DNA from: Mesorhizobium sp. B2-4-3
GTDB lineage: Bacteria; Pseudomonadota; Alphaproteobacteria; Rhizobiales; Rhizobiaceae
DNA length: 64,000 nucleotides
Assembly (NCBI RefSeq): GCF_006442815.1
Contig: NZ_VFVL01000003.1
Span: 175,001 to 239,000, forward strand
Direction of reading: 5' to 3'
In this document: piece by piece, positions 20,804 to 29,134 of the stretch
Position numbering within the stretch: the first letter of the stretch is position 1
How the letters are laid out: each line of letters starts with the position of its first letter
Made by a program: the position numbers and the translations under genes
Notes under the pieces: generated by a model
Told to the model about the DNA's origin: nothing
The model's input: only the letters and a program-made list of their open reading frames with translations
The model's database searches: none

Positions 20804-21666
20804 GAGGCGGCACCCCTGAGACGCGGCGCTTCGCTTGTCCCGGCTTTGACGGCGAAATCCCGCGCGTTCTTCAGATTGGGGATCTTGCGGCGCGCGGCCA
20901 GCGACTGGGCCGGATCGATCTCGGCGACGATCACACCGGGCTCGTTATGCGCGGCCTCGGCGATGATGCGCCCCCACGGATCGATGATCAGCGAATGGCC
21001 ATATGTCTCGCGTCCGTCCTCGTGCAGGCCGCCCTGCGCGGCAGCGATGACATAGGCGCCGTTCTCGATGGCGCGGGCGCGCAGCAGCACATGCCAGTGC
21101 GCCTCGCCTGTCTGGCGCGTGAAGGCGGCCGGCACCGTCAGCACTTCGGCCCCGGCCATCGCCTCGGCGCGGAACAGCTGCGGAAAGCGCAGGTCGTAGC
21201 AGACGGCAAAGCCAAGCTTCGTCCCTTCGATGTCGATCACGGCCGCTTCCGTCCCTGGCTCGTAGGACGCGGATTCGCGCCAGCTCTCGCCATTGTCGAG
21301 ATCGACGTCGAACATATGGATCTTGTCATAGCCGGCAATCACGGCGCCGTCGGGCGAAAACAGGAAAGCGCGGTTGGCGAGCTTCCCGTCGGCGCGGCGA
21401 ATGGCCGTCGAGCCGACATGCAGGTGAATGCCGAGCTCCTTCGCCAGCCTGCGCGCGGTGGCGACGACGATGTCCTTGTCCTCAGTGGTAAAAGCGGCCG
21501 CGCCGGCTTCCTTGTCGCGCACCAGCGCGCCGGTCATTTCCGGCGTCTGGACGTAGGTGGCGCCCTGGCCGGCGGCTTGCCGGACCAGGATCTCCATGTC
21601 GGCGGCGTTGCGTTCCGGGCTCGTGCCCGAACGCATCTGCACGGCGGCGGCCTTGAAACTACCCAT
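20800..21666 (-). CDS. Carbon-nitrogen hydrolase (nitrilase superfamily, Nit1/omega-amidase-like)
   Basis: A 288-residue amidase. The catalytic triad is visible: Glu in TPEMTGAL, Lys in GYDKIHMFDVD, and Cys in GFAVCYDLRFP. The C-terminal IDPWGRIIAEA fits Nit1-type enzymes, which in other organisms hydrolyse deaminated glutathione or omega-amides. The adjoining glutaredoxin gene makes a glutathione-repair role attractive, as inference. Start ATG 21666 (MGSF) has GGGAG at good spacing. It follows grxC by 2 nt and is coupled to DUF1178. Confidence 0.9.
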   Translation of the reverse strand: MGSFKAAAVQMRSGTSPERNAADMEILVRQAAGQGATYVQTPEMTGALVRDKEAGAAAFTTEDKDIVVATARRLAKELGIHLHVGSTAIRRADGKLANRAFLFSPDGAVIAGYDKIHMFDVDLDNGESWRESASYEPGTEAAVIDIEGTKLGFAVCYDLRFPQLFRAEAMAGAEVLTVPAAFTRQTGEAHWHVLLRARAIENGAYVIAAAQGGLHEDGRETYGHSLIIDPWGRIIAEAAHNEPGVIVAEIDPAQSLAARRKIPNLKNARDFAVKAGTSEAPRLRGAAS

Positions 21667-21668
21667 GG

Positions 21669-21932
21669 TCATCTCCCGTTGGCGAGCATCGTGTCCAGCC
21701 GGCCCTGCGACTCCAGATCGTGGAGGTCGTCGCAGCCGCCGACATGCGTGTCGCCGATGAAAATCTGCGGAAAGGTGGCTCGCCCATGCGCCTTGGAAAT
21801 CATTTCCTGGCGCAGCTCCGGCGAGAATGAGGCGTCGTGCTCGGTATAGGCCACCCCCTTGCGGTCGAGCAACCGCTTGGCGGCGCTGCAGTAGCCGCAC
21901 ATCATCCGCGTATAGATCGTCACATCGACCAT
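21669..21932 (-). CDS. grxC: Glutaredoxin 3
   Basis: An 87-residue dithiol glutaredoxin. The active site is CGYC within MMCGYCSAAKRLL, and the TFPQIFIGDTHVGGCDDL block provides the cis-Pro and GG glutathione-binding elements. It reduces glutathionylated or disulfide substrates in the cytosol. The start at 21932 (MVDVTIYT) matches the family. It begins a grxC-hydrolase-DUF1178 operon with 2-nt and overlapping junctions. Confidence 0.95.
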   Translation of the reverse strand: MVDVTIYTRMMCGYCSAAKRLLDRKGVAYTEHDASFSPELRQEMISKAHGRATFPQIFIGDTHVGGCDDLHDLESQGRLDTMLANGR

Positions 21933-22005
21933 TGATCGGCAATCCCTGCGCACATCGCCCGACAGTTGTGCGAAAACGACATGCACCAAAACAACAACTT
22001 AAGCA

Positions 22006-22806
22006 CTATATAGTTGCAGACTCATCGGCCCGGAAGTCCCCCGGCAGCACGCGCGCGAAGGTCAGCACGTCGACGGCTCCGGCACCGCCCCTCTTCAGCG
22101 CCTTGGCGACCGCCCGCACCGTTGCGCCGGTGGTGTAGACATCGTCGACCACGAGCACCCGGCGCCCGGCTATCTCGATTTCGGCTTCCGGCGGGACGCG
22201 AAAGGCGGCGCGCACATTCTCCTCGCGCTCGTGCCGTTCGAGGCCGACCTGCTGGCGCGTCAGCTTCACGCGCCTGATCGCGGATGGCGAGAAGGGCAGC
22301 CCGCCGAGCTTTGCAACGGCCCGTCCGAGTTCCGCCGACTGGTTGAACTGGCGCCGGAAGAAGCGCCGCCAATGCAACGGCACCGGCACGACCAGGTCGG
22401 CCCCCGCGACCAACTCCGCGCCGGCGCGCATCATCCAGTTCGCCATCCAGGGCGCGAGGTCGGTTCGATCCTGATATTTCAGCCCCTGCACCATCTGCCG
22501 CGCGACGCCTGAATAGACGACGGCCGCCCGCGCCCGCTCGAAGGGCGGCGGATCGGCGATCGCCTCGGCGGAAAGAAACCCTTCGCCCATATCGTGGGTG
22601 AAGGGCGTGCCCATCACCGGGCACCAGGGTTTTTCCAGCAGTCTCAGCTTCGGCCAGCAGACGCCGCACAAGACGCCGGGCAGCGACACATGGCGACGGC
22701 AGCCTGCGCAAACCGGCGGAAACAACAGGCGCGCCGGCCAGGCCAATGCCTGCCGCGTCATATCCTGGACCGCTATGGTCTTGATCTTGTGCACCGGATC
22801 GGCCAC
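22006..22806 (-). CDS. ComF family protein (phosphoribosyltransferase-like)
   Basis: A 266-residue protein. The N-terminus has a four-Cys zinc site (CAGC...CGVC), followed by a type I phosphoribosyltransferase domain with the PRPP-loop VLVVDDVYTTGATV near 215. ComF/GntX proteins are linked to DNA uptake or purine salvage, but the reaction is unknown. It is separated from grxC by 73 nt on the same strand and is divergent from the methyltransferase gene. Confidence 0.9.
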   Translation of the reverse strand: MADPVHKIKTIAVQDMTRQALAWPARLLFPPVCAGCRRHVSLPGVLCGVCWPKLRLLEKPWCPVMGTPFTHDMGEGFLSAEAIADPPPFERARAAVVYSGVARQMVQGLKYQDRTDLAPWMANWMMRAGAELVAGADLVVPVPLHWRRFFRRQFNQSAELGRAVAKLGGLPFSPSAIRRVKLTRQQVGLERHEREENVRAAFRVPPEAEIEIAGRRVLVVDDVYTTGATVRAVAKALKRGGAGAVDVLTFARVLPGDFRADESATI

Positions 22807-22870
22807 GTGAAAGGAAACCCCGCGCTACCTTAACACCACTCCGGCACGCGCGAACAACAGGAAGCTTTCA

Positions 22871-23743
22871 TTGCAGCCCTTGATCGACACCGAGCTCTGG
22901 CTCGCGCGCAAGCGCCGGGCACTCGCCCGCCCCGTCGAAGGCGCCGATTTCCTGATGCGCCGCGCCGCGGAGGATCTTGCCGACCGGCTGGGCGCCGTCG
23001 AACGCCGCTTCGGCAAGGCGACCGCCTTGTTCTGTCAGACGTCGGCGGCGGCGGACGTGCTAGCCGACAGCGGCAAGGTCGGCGAGATCGTGCGCGTCGA
23101 GATGGACGAAGCGCTTCTGGCCGGCGGCACCGGCCTGGTGGCGCCGCCGGAAACCGTGCCGTTCGAGGAAGGCAGCCTCGATCTCGTCGTCTCCCTGCTC
23201 TCGCTGCACGCCATGAACGACATTCCCGGCGTGCTCGCGCAAATCCGCCGGGCCCTGAAACCGGACGGCCTGTTCCTCGGCGCTCTCGCCGGCGCGGGCA
23301 CGTTGATGGAATTGCGCGAAAGCATGCTTGCGGCCGAGACGGAGCTTTACGGCGGCGCGAGCCCGCGCGTCCTTCCCTTCACCGACGTGCGCGACGCGGG
23401 CGCGCTGTTGCAGCGCGCCGGTCTGGCCTTGCCCGTCGCCGATGTCGAAACGGTCGCGGTGCGCTACGATACGCTGTTCGATCTCGCCGCCGATCTGCGC
23501 GCCATGGGTGAAACCAGCGCTCTCGTCGATCGCAGCCGCCGGCCGGCCGGTAGACGGCTCTTTGCCCGCGCCGCCGAAATCTATGCGGAACGGTTCTCGG
23601 ACCCGGACGGCCGTATCCGCGCGAGTTTTTCGGTTGTCTGGATGTCCGGCTGGGCACCCGATGCCTCGCAGCAAAAGCCGCTCAGGCCAGGATCGGCCAA
23701 GGTCTCGCTGAAAACTGTCCTGGAGGACGTGCGGAGGCGTTGA
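22871..23743 (+). CDS. NDUFAF5/BioC-like methyltransferase-fold protein
   Basis: A 290-residue class I methyltransferase-fold protein, most like the alphaproteobacterial relatives of NDUFAF5, the mitochondrial complex I assembly factor that hydroxylates an arginine. Shared blocks are LHAMNDIPGVLAQIRRALKPDGLFLGAL, ELRESMLAAETELYGGASPRVLPFTDV, and DLRAMGETSAL. The usual glycine-rich motif I is absent (ATALFCQTSAAADVL occupies its place), so SAM binding may be altered. The start is TTG 22871 after AGGAAGCTTTCA. A link to complex I is inference. Confidence 0.8.
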   Translation: MQPLIDTELWLARKRRALARPVEGADFLMRRAAEDLADRLGAVERRFGKATALFCQTSAAADVLADSGKVGEIVRVEMDEALLAGGTGLVAPPETVPFEEGSLDLVVSLLSLHAMNDIPGVLAQIRRALKPDGLFLGALAGAGTLMELRESMLAAETELYGGASPRVLPFTDVRDAGALLQRAGLALPVADVETVAVRYDTLFDLAADLRAMGETSALVDRSRRPAGRRLFARAAEIYAERFSDPDGRIRASFSVVWMSGWAPDASQQKPLRPGSAKVSLKTVLEDVRRR

Positions 23744-23773
23744 CTGCCGCCTCCGATTGCCTGACCGGCATGC

Positions 23774-23953
23774 TCAGTGGGAGAAAGCTTGGACCAGTCT
23801 GCTGTTGTTATCGCTAAACAACCACTGGAGCGCATCCGCGGCCCTGCCGATGCCGCCGACGATCACGAGCGACAGCACGGTGACGATCAGGCCGTATTCG
23901 ATAGCCGTGGCGCCCGTCTCATCTTTAATGAATTGCTGCAGCAGGTTCTTCAT
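23774..23953 (-). CDS. Flp family type IVb pilin
   Basis: A 59-residue prepilin-like protein. Its basic leader ends before the hydrophobic stretch TGATAIEYGLIVTVLSLVIVGGI, the hallmark of Flp/Fap pilins, with the conserved Glu-Tyr pair. It would be cleaved by a TadV/CpaA peptidase and assembled by a Tad system, none of which is in this window. The start ATG 23953 (MKNLL) is preferred; an ATG nine bases upstream sits too close to the GGGG ribosome-binding site. TTAA half-sites lie upstream. Confidence 0.92.
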   Translation of the reverse strand: MKNLLQQFIKDETGATAIEYGLIVTVLSLVIVGGIGRAADALQWLFSDNNSRLVQAFSH

Positions 23954-23992
23954 GGTCATCATCCCCTATGCAGAAATTCTAATGTCCTACCC

Positions 23993-24020
23993 GTTAAGAA
24001 AGGTTAACGGTAAAAGCTTA
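23993..24020 (-). promoter_or_regulatory. Cluster of TTAA half-sites (possible CtrA sites) before the Flp pilin gene
   Basis: TTAA occurs at 23993-23996, 24003-24006 and 24017-24020, with gaps of 6 and 10 nt, 40-67 nt upstream of the pilin start; another lies at 24054. The CtrA consensus is TTAA-N7-TTAA, so the spacing is close but not exact. Known CtrA control of the Caulobacter pilA gene makes this worth testing. Confidence 0.35.
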
Positions 24021-24063
24021 ACAGCGAGTGAAATGCCGCCTCGCCGGAAAATCATTAACCAAG

Positions 24064-24384
24064 TCAGCACTCGCCGCTGCGGCTGCCGTCATTGCGGATG
24101 ACGCAGATTGAACTGGGCAAGGGCTGCAGCACGCTGCGGCGCACCGTATATGTACTGGAGCGATGACCGATCGATCCGGTCGCCGTCATGTCGAGCCCGC
24201 CGGGGAAGCCGTCGCGAGCGTTCTGCGGCCGGGTCTGGCTGTCCAGGAAAGGCGTTGCGATCAGCGCCAGCGCCACCGCGGCCGAGCCGAAGAGAAGCGT
24301 GATCCGCAGGATGCCCATGCCGGCATCCACCGCGCGGAAGCCGCGGTCGGGCCGGATCGAGTCCCAGTCTCTTTCGAGGCTCAT
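24064..24384 (-). CDS. Hypothetical single-span membrane protein
   Basis: A 106-residue protein beginning MSLERDWDSIRPDRGFRAVDAGMGILRITLLFGSAAVALALIATPF: a charged N-terminus followed by one membrane span at about 24-45, then a polar C-terminal tail with two Cys residues. I do not recognise a named family. GGGAAACACGGC precedes the start at 24384. It sits upstream of the Flp pilin gene on the same strand, separated by 110 nt that contains the TTAA sites. Confidence 0.6.
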   Translation of the reverse strand: MSLERDWDSIRPDRGFRAVDAGMGILRITLLFGSAAVALALIATPFLDSQTRPQNARDGFPGGLDMTATGSIGHRSSTYTVRRSVLQPLPSSICVIRNDGSRSGEC

Positions 24385-24553
24385 GCCGTGTTTCCCAGTC
24401 ATCGACGATATCGCCGCGCGAAACGGCCTCGTGCAATTTTTCACATCGAGATAAATCTTCCATTAACGTTGGCTAAAGCAGCTCCCGGGAACCGTGCGGA
24501 AACATTCACCGTCTCCGGGAAACGATGGGCTGTCGCATGGGCGAATCGCGAAA

Positions 24554-24976
24554 CTACAGAAGGTCGATGAGGAACTGTATCAGCGGCGCGTCGGCCGGCG
24601 GCATCGGATAGTCGCGCATCTGCCGGGGCCTGACCCATTTTAGTCCCTGCCCTTCCTTGGGCTGCGCGATCCCGCGGAAGCGGCGGCAGACATAAAGCGG
24701 CATCAGGAGATGGAAATCGGCATAGGAATGGCTGGCGAAGGTGAGCGGCGCCAGGCATGGAATCTCCGTCTCGATGCCGAGTTCCTCATGCAATTCGCGC
24801 ACCAGGCATTCCTCCGGCGTCTCGCCGGGCTCGACCTTGCCGCCTGGAAACTCCCACAGGCCGGCAAGCTGCTTTCCTTCCGGACGCTGCGCCAGGAGCA
24901 CCCGCCGGTCGGTGTCGACCAGCGCGCAGGCGACGACCAGCAGCATACGCTTTCCGGTTGACTTGCTCTCGCTCAT
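24554..24976 (-). CDS. mutT: 8-oxo-dGTP diphosphatase (MutT, Nudix hydrolase)
   Basis: A 140-residue Nudix enzyme that removes oxidised dGTP from the nucleotide pool. The Nudix box begins at GGKVEPGETPEECLVRELHEELGI, with all catalytic glutamates present, and LAGLWEFPGGK is typical of MutT. Start ATG 24976 overlaps the TGA of the acetyltransferase gene (ATGA), so the two are translationally coupled. It is the last gene of argJ-GNAT-mutT. Confidence 0.93.
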   Translation of the reverse strand: MSESKSTGKRMLLVVACALVDTDRRVLLAQRPEGKQLAGLWEFPGGKVEPGETPEECLVRELHEELGIETEIPCLAPLTFASHSYADFHLLMPLYVCRRFRGIAQPKEGQGLKWVRPRQMRDYPMPPADAPLIQFLIDLL

Positions 24977-25752
24977 GCTCCCGCCGGCCGTCGATAATGG
25001 TAGCGATAGACTTCCTCGAAGCCGAGCGACCGGTAGAGCGAGAGCGCCGGCTCGTTGCTGGCTTCGACCTGCAGCCAGGCTTCGCGCGCGCCGCGCAGCC
25101 GCGCCCATTTCAGCGCCGACAGGATGAGATTGCGGCCATGGCCCTTCTTGCGCGCCGACTTTTCGGTGGCGACCTCGAACAGACCCGCCAGATCGCCGTC
25201 ATGCACGCAGATCAGCGTCGCCAGCGGCTCGTTGCCCTCCTCGAGCGCGAACAGCCCCGCTTCCGGCTGGATGGCGCCGATGACCTCGGACAGGCCGGGC
25301 CGCAGCGAGGCGTCCGAGCCGCTCGTCCTCAGCGACGCGCCGATGAAGCGGCTGATGTCCTTGAGCGGAATCTGGTCCATGGCCGCACCGAGCTCGACCT
25401 CCTTCAGCGGCAGCCGCATCACCAGGGATTCGTCGAACCTGTTCCAGCCGGCCTTGTCGAGATGCGTGGACAGAACCAGTCCCGACAGCGGCGACATGCG
25501 GAAAGTCAGCGGCCTGCCATAGGCGTCGAAGCGCCGCGCCGCACGGCCGATGCGCTCTTCGATGGCGTGCGTGTCGCCCGGATCGAGCGGATTGACCGAG
25601 TTCAGGCGCTTGGCGGGGTGTCCTGCCGTGAGCCGTACCACCCAGGTCCCGTCATAATGGACGGCGGCCGCCGGCCAGGCGCGAAAGCCCGCCGCCTCGT
25701 AGCGGCGCACGACCGCCAACACGCTTGCCGGATGCCCGGACACCGGCGCCAT
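24973..25752 (-). CDS. GNAT family N-acetyltransferase
   Basis: A 259-residue protein with a C-terminal GNAT domain: LFEVATEKSARKKGHGRNLILSALKWA is the acetyl-CoA-binding motif A, and EASNEPALSLYRSLGFEEVYRYHYR is motif B. The N-terminal half carries a second, degenerate GNAT-like fold (RAWPAAAVHYDGTWVVRLTAG). Start 25752 overlaps the argJ stop (ATGA). The substrate is unknown; its conserved place between argJ and mutT gives no direct clue. Confidence 0.88.
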   Translation of the reverse strand: MAPVSGHPASVLAVVRRYEAAGFRAWPAAAVHYDGTWVVRLTAGHPAKRLNSVNPLDPGDTHAIEERIGRAARRFDAYGRPLTFRMSPLSGLVLSTHLDKAGWNRFDESLVMRLPLKEVELGAAMDQIPLKDISRFIGASLRTSGSDASLRPGLSEVIGAIQPEAGLFALEEGNEPLATLICVHDGDLAGLFEVATEKSARKKGHGRNLILSALKWARLRGAREAWLQVEASNEPALSLYRSLGFEEVYRYHYRRPAGA

Positions 25753-26993
25753 CAGCTCCGGTAATCGCCGTTGATGGCGACATATTCCTTGGTGAGGTCG
25801 CAGGTCCACACCGTCGCCTTGCCGCGGCCGATGCCGAGATCGGCGCGGATGCGGATGTCGTCGCGCTTCATATAGGCCGAGGTCGCTTCCTCCGAATAGG
25901 CCGGGTCGCGCTCGCCCTCATGCGCGAGCCGATTGTCGCCGAACCAGATCGACAGCCGATCGCGGTCGGCCGGTTCGCCGGCCTTGCCGACCGCCATGAC
26001 GACGCGGCCCCAATTGGCGTCCTCGCCGGCGACGGCCGTCTTGACCAGCGGCGAATTGGCGATCGAAAGCGCGATGCGCTTGGCCGAGCGGGCGGACTTC
26101 GCGCCGGTGACCGTGACCTCGACCTGCTTGCGCGCGCCCTCGCCGTCGCGCACCACCTGCAGCGCCAGCGACTTCAGCACCTTGCCGAGCGCCCGGCGGA
26201 AGGCGCCGAGCCGCGCATCCTTGGCATCGCTGATCGCCGGCGCGCCGCGCGCGGCGGCCTTGCCGGTGGCGAAGATGAGCAGCGTGTCGCTGGTCGAGGT
26301 GTCGCTGTCGACGGTCACCGCATTGAAGGTCTTGGCCGTGCCGCGCGAAAGCAGGTCCTGCAGCACGGGGGCGGCGATCGGCGCGTCGGTGGCGACGAAG
26401 GAAAGCATCGTCGCCATGTCGGGCGCGATCATGCCGGCACCCTTGGCGATGCCGTTGATGGTGACGTCGGCGTCGCCGAGCTTGACCGTCGCCGTCGCCA
26501 CCTTCGGATAGGTATCCGTGGTCATGATCGCCTTGGCCGCCTCGGTCCACAGATCCGGCTTGCCGTCCTTGACCAGGCCGCCGAGCAGATGGCTGAATTT
26601 GGTGGTGTCGAGCGGCTCGCCGATGACGCCGGTCGAGGCCAGGAACACCTCGCTCTGCGAGCATCCGGCGGCCTTCGCCGCCGCCTCGCCGGTCAACGCG
26701 GTCGAAGCCTCGCCCTTCTTGCCGGTGAAGGCGTTGGCGTTGCCGGAATTGACCACCAGGACGCGCGCCTTGCCGGCAGGCAGGTTCTGACGGCAGAAGT
26801 CGACCGGCGCCGACGGGCATTTCGACCTGGTGAACACGCCGGCGACAGCCGTGCCCGGATCGAAGACCATGGCCAAGAGGTCGGTTCTGTTCTTGTATTT
26901 GATGCCGGCTTCGGCGGTCGCGATGCGCACACCCTCGATGACCGGCATCTTCGGATATTTCTTCGGTGCGAGCGGCGAAATCGTAGCGGACAT
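25752..26993 (-). CDS. argJ: Bifunctional glutamate N-acetyltransferase / amino-acid acetyltransferase
   Basis: A 413-residue ornithine acetyltransferase of the cyclic arginine pathway. It transfers acetyl from N-acetylornithine to glutamate and may also use acetyl-CoA. The precursor is self-cleaved before the nucleophile Thr in [10 protein letters not shown] (about residue 178), giving alpha and beta chains. Start 26993 ([14 protein letters not shown]) is preceded by CGGGGTTCCG; a longer frame to 27059 is unsupported. It heads the argJ-GNAT-mutT operon. Confidence 0.97.
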   Translation of the reverse strand: MSATISPLAPKKYPKMPVIEGVRIATAEAGIKYKNRTDLLAMVFDPGTAVAGVFTRSKCPSAPVDFCRQNLPAGKARVLVVNSGNANAFTGKKGEASTALTGEAAAKAAGCSQSEVFLASTGVIGEPLDTTKFSHLLGGLVKDGKPDLWTEAAKAIMTTDTYPKVATATVKLGDADVTINGIAKGAGMIAPDMATMLSFVATDAPIAAPVLQDLLSRGTAKTFNAVTVDSDTSTSDTLLIFATGKAAARGAPAISDAKDARLGAFRRALGKVLKSLALQVVRDGEGARKQVEVTVTGAKSARSAKRIALSIANSPLVKTAVAGEDANWGRVVMAVGKAGEPADRDRLSIWFGDNRLAHEGERDPAYSEEATSAYMKRDDIRIRADLGIGRGKATVWTCDLTKEYVAINGDYRS

Positions 26994-27181
26994 CGGAACC
27001 CCGGAGCGGCAAGAACGCGAAAGGAAGGCCGGTTTGCCCGATAGCGCGCGTCGGCGCAAGGGGCGTTCTGGCCGCGCCTTCCCAGCTTGGCCGGCGGCTT
27101 GGCAGTTGGAAACGCGTCGTTTCGTTTCGTCGCCGAAGCCAATATGATCGGCGCCAGATTCACCGGCTAAGGAAGACCTCG

Positions 27182-27784
27182 ATGGACGAAGCCGCCGCTC
27201 GCGGGCGCAAGTCGATCGGCGCGAAACGCAATCCCGAGAGCGCCGATGCCATCGTCAAGGCCGCCGAGGCGGTGTTGCGCGAGGCGGGCTATGCCGGCTT
27301 CTCGATCGAGGCCGTCGCCCGGCGGGCGCGGGCGGGAAAGCCGACCATCTATCGCTGGTGGCCGAGCAAGGCGGCGCTGCTGATCGAGGTCTATCAGCGG
27401 CAGAAGCACGTCGAGACGCCCGACACCGGGAACATCGAGGACGATCTGGCCGGCTTCCTCCAGAACCTGCTCGCGCATTGGCGCGACACCCCGTCGGGCA
27501 ACATCTTCCGCTCGCTGATCGCGGAGGCGCAATCGGACGAGACAGCCGCGGCCGCCCTTGCAGAATATTCAAACAGGCGCCGCAGCCATACCGGCCGGAT
27601 GATCGAGCGCGCCAAGGCGCGGGGCGAGGTGGCGGCCGATGTCGATGCCGGGATCGTCGCCGACCTGATCGCTTCCTTCGCCTGGCGGCATCTTCTGGCC
27701 GGACGGCTCGACGAGGACGACGCGGTGATCGCCGCCGTGCGCTACATCACGCGGGGAATCAGAGCAATTCCAGGAAAAGTGTGA
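27182..27784 (+). CDS. TetR/AcrR family transcriptional regulator
   Basis: A 200-residue regulator: N-terminal TetR helix-turn-helix at about 20-66 ([20 protein letters not shown], then [14 protein letters not shown]) and a C-terminal ligand/dimer domain of TetR_C type. The target is unknown. It is divergent from argJ by 188 nt. Its last residues AIPGKV and the stop codon lie inside a palindromic repeat (GCAATTCC family), so the C-terminus appears to have been donated by a repeat insertion. Confidence 0.88.
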   Translation: MDEAAARGRKSIGAKRNPESADAIVKAAEAVLREAGYAGFSIEAVARRARAGKPTIYRWWPSKAALLIEVYQRQKHVETPDTGNIEDDLAGFLQNLLAHWRDTPSGNIFRSLIAEAQSDETAAAALAEYSNRRRSHTGRMIERAKARGEVAADVDAGIVADLIASFAWRHLLAGRLDEDDAVIAAVRYITRGIRAIPGKV

Positions 27785-27894
27785 GCGGTTAGGCTCGGCT
27801 GCTTCGCCGTAGCCTTCCGTTCGGAACCGCGTCAAAACAAGAGATAGAGCGTGTCGCCTGAATCCGGTTCAGCGCGGCGCGCTTTAGCGACCGC
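27766..27894. repeat. Composite palindromic repeat overlapping the 3' end of the TetR gene
   Basis: It begins with GCAATTCCAGGAAAAGTGTGAGCGGTT, which matches the left arms of copies at 35750 and 48143. It continues with CCGTTCGGAACCGCGTCAAAACA and GCGTGTCGCCTGAATCCGGTTCAGCGCGGCGCGCTTTAG, which is related to the copy at 52796. The TetR stop codon TGA lies within it. Confidence 0.75.
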
Positions 27895-27907
27895 CTGATC
27901 CTTGAAA

Positions 27908-27938
27908 TCGAAAGGGCGCCTGAAGGCGCCCTTTGCAG
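27908..27938 (-). terminator. Rho-independent terminator of the parvulin gene
   Basis: A perfect 10-bp stem AAAGGGCGCC/GGCGCCCTTT (27911-27920 and 27925-27934) with loop TGAA. On the minus strand it ends in TTTCGATTTC. It lies 20 nt after the stop. Confidence 0.85.
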
Positions 27939-27957
27939 GATCATCCGGCGGATGCGG

Positions 27958-28872
27958 TTACTTGCCGGCTTCCAGCGTGTCGATGTCCTTCTTGAGCTTC
28001 TCGTCCGGGATCTCGACTTTGGCGGCCGCGCGCAGCTCCTTGACCATGGCGAAATACTTGTCGCGGATCACCGCCTGCTTGGCCTGGTCCTTGACGTCGT
28101 CGAAGGCCGGCGGCTGCTTGGCGCGCTTGTCCTCGACCTTGATGACGTGCCAGCCGAACTGCGACTGCACCGGCTCCTTCGAATATTTGCCGACGTCGAG
28201 CGCGAAGGCCGCCTTGTCGAACTCCGGCACCATCTGCCCCGGACCGAACCAGCCGAGGTCGCCGCCACTGGTCTTGCCGCTCGGATCGCTGGTGTGTTCG
28301 TTGGCGAGCTTCTGGAAGTCGGCGCCGCCGTCGAGCTGCTTGATGATCGCCTCGGCCTCTTCCTTCGTCTTCACGAGGATGTGACGGGCGTGGATTTCGT
28401 TGACCGGCGGCGTGTTGGCTATCTCCTGGTCGTAGCGGGCGCGCACTTCGGCGTCCGTCACCTTGTCGACAACTTCCTTCTCGACCACCTCGCCATGCAG
28501 GGCGCGAGCCTGCAGGAACGCCATGCGGCGCTGGAAGTCGGCGTCCTTGTCGAGGCCGCTGTCGACCGCCTTCTTGGCCATGACGCGGATTTCGATCGCG
28601 GCCGAGAGGGCAGCCGCGCGGCGCTGTTCGGGCGGCATCTGCGCGAACTGTTGCGACAGTTCGCCTTCGGCGAGCTGGAGATCGGCCTCGGTCAGCTTCT
28701 CGCCATTGACGGTGGCGACCACGGCATTGGGATCGACCGGAGCCGCCGCGGGCGCCGTGGCGTCCTGGGCGGGCTTGGTCTCCTGCGCCATCAGCGGCGA
28801 CAGGCTAAGAGCCGAGAGCCCGAAGGCCAGACCGAGGCTGGCGAGCGAGGCGCGGCGGAACGACAGGGACAT
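27958..28872 (-). CDS. Periplasmic peptidyl-prolyl cis-trans isomerase (SurA/PrsA-like parvulin)
   Basis: A 304-residue exported foldase. It has a signal peptide ending at SPLMA (about residue 29), an N-terminal SurA-like chaperone region, and a parvulin domain at about 155-250 (EIHARHILVKTKEEAEAIIKQLDGGADF, then GGDLGWFGPGQMVPEFDKAAF). It helps outer-membrane and secreted proteins fold after Sec export, which suits its position divergent from secA. Start ATG 28872 has GGAGTTATCTTG upstream. A strong terminator follows. Confidence 0.93.
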   Translation of the reverse strand: MSLSFRRASLASLGLAFGLSALSLSPLMAQETKPAQDATAPAAAPVDPNAVVATVNGEKLTEADLQLAEGELSQQFAQMPPEQRRAAALSAAIEIRVMAKKAVDSGLDKDADFQRRMAFLQARALHGEVVEKEVVDKVTDAEVRARYDQEIANTPPVNEIHARHILVKTKEEAEAIIKQLDGGADFQKLANEHTSDPSGKTSGGDLGWFGPGQMVPEFDKAAFALDVGKYSKEPVQSQFGWHVIKVEDKRAKQPPAFDDVKDQAKQAVIRDKYFAMVKELRAAAKVEIPDEKLKKDIDTLEAGK

Positions 28873-28979
28873 CAAGATAACTCCAATGGGGATTGCCAAT
28901 AAGGATCGCGTGAGCGGAAGGGTTCCAAATCAGTCGGATTGTGGCGGAATTTGGCGCTGCCCATAGGGCTAACGCGGCG

Positions 28980-29008
28980 TTGACATCGATTGAGCCCCCT
29001 CTTATCTG
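28980..29008 (+). promoter_or_regulatory. Probable sigma-70 promoter of secA
   Basis: TTGACA (28980-28985), a 17-nt spacer and TATCTG (29003-29008), about 125 nt before the secA start. The -35 is perfect and the -10 is partial. Confidence 0.6.
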
Positions 29009-29134
29009 TCCATCGACTTGGCGTCCAGAACCGTTTTCCGGGCGCTTTTTGCGTTTGTCCGCATTCACGCGGATTTGATGGGCCCGCCAGGTGCCTGTCG
29101 CAAACGGCTAAATTGCTATCGAAAGGACCATTGG

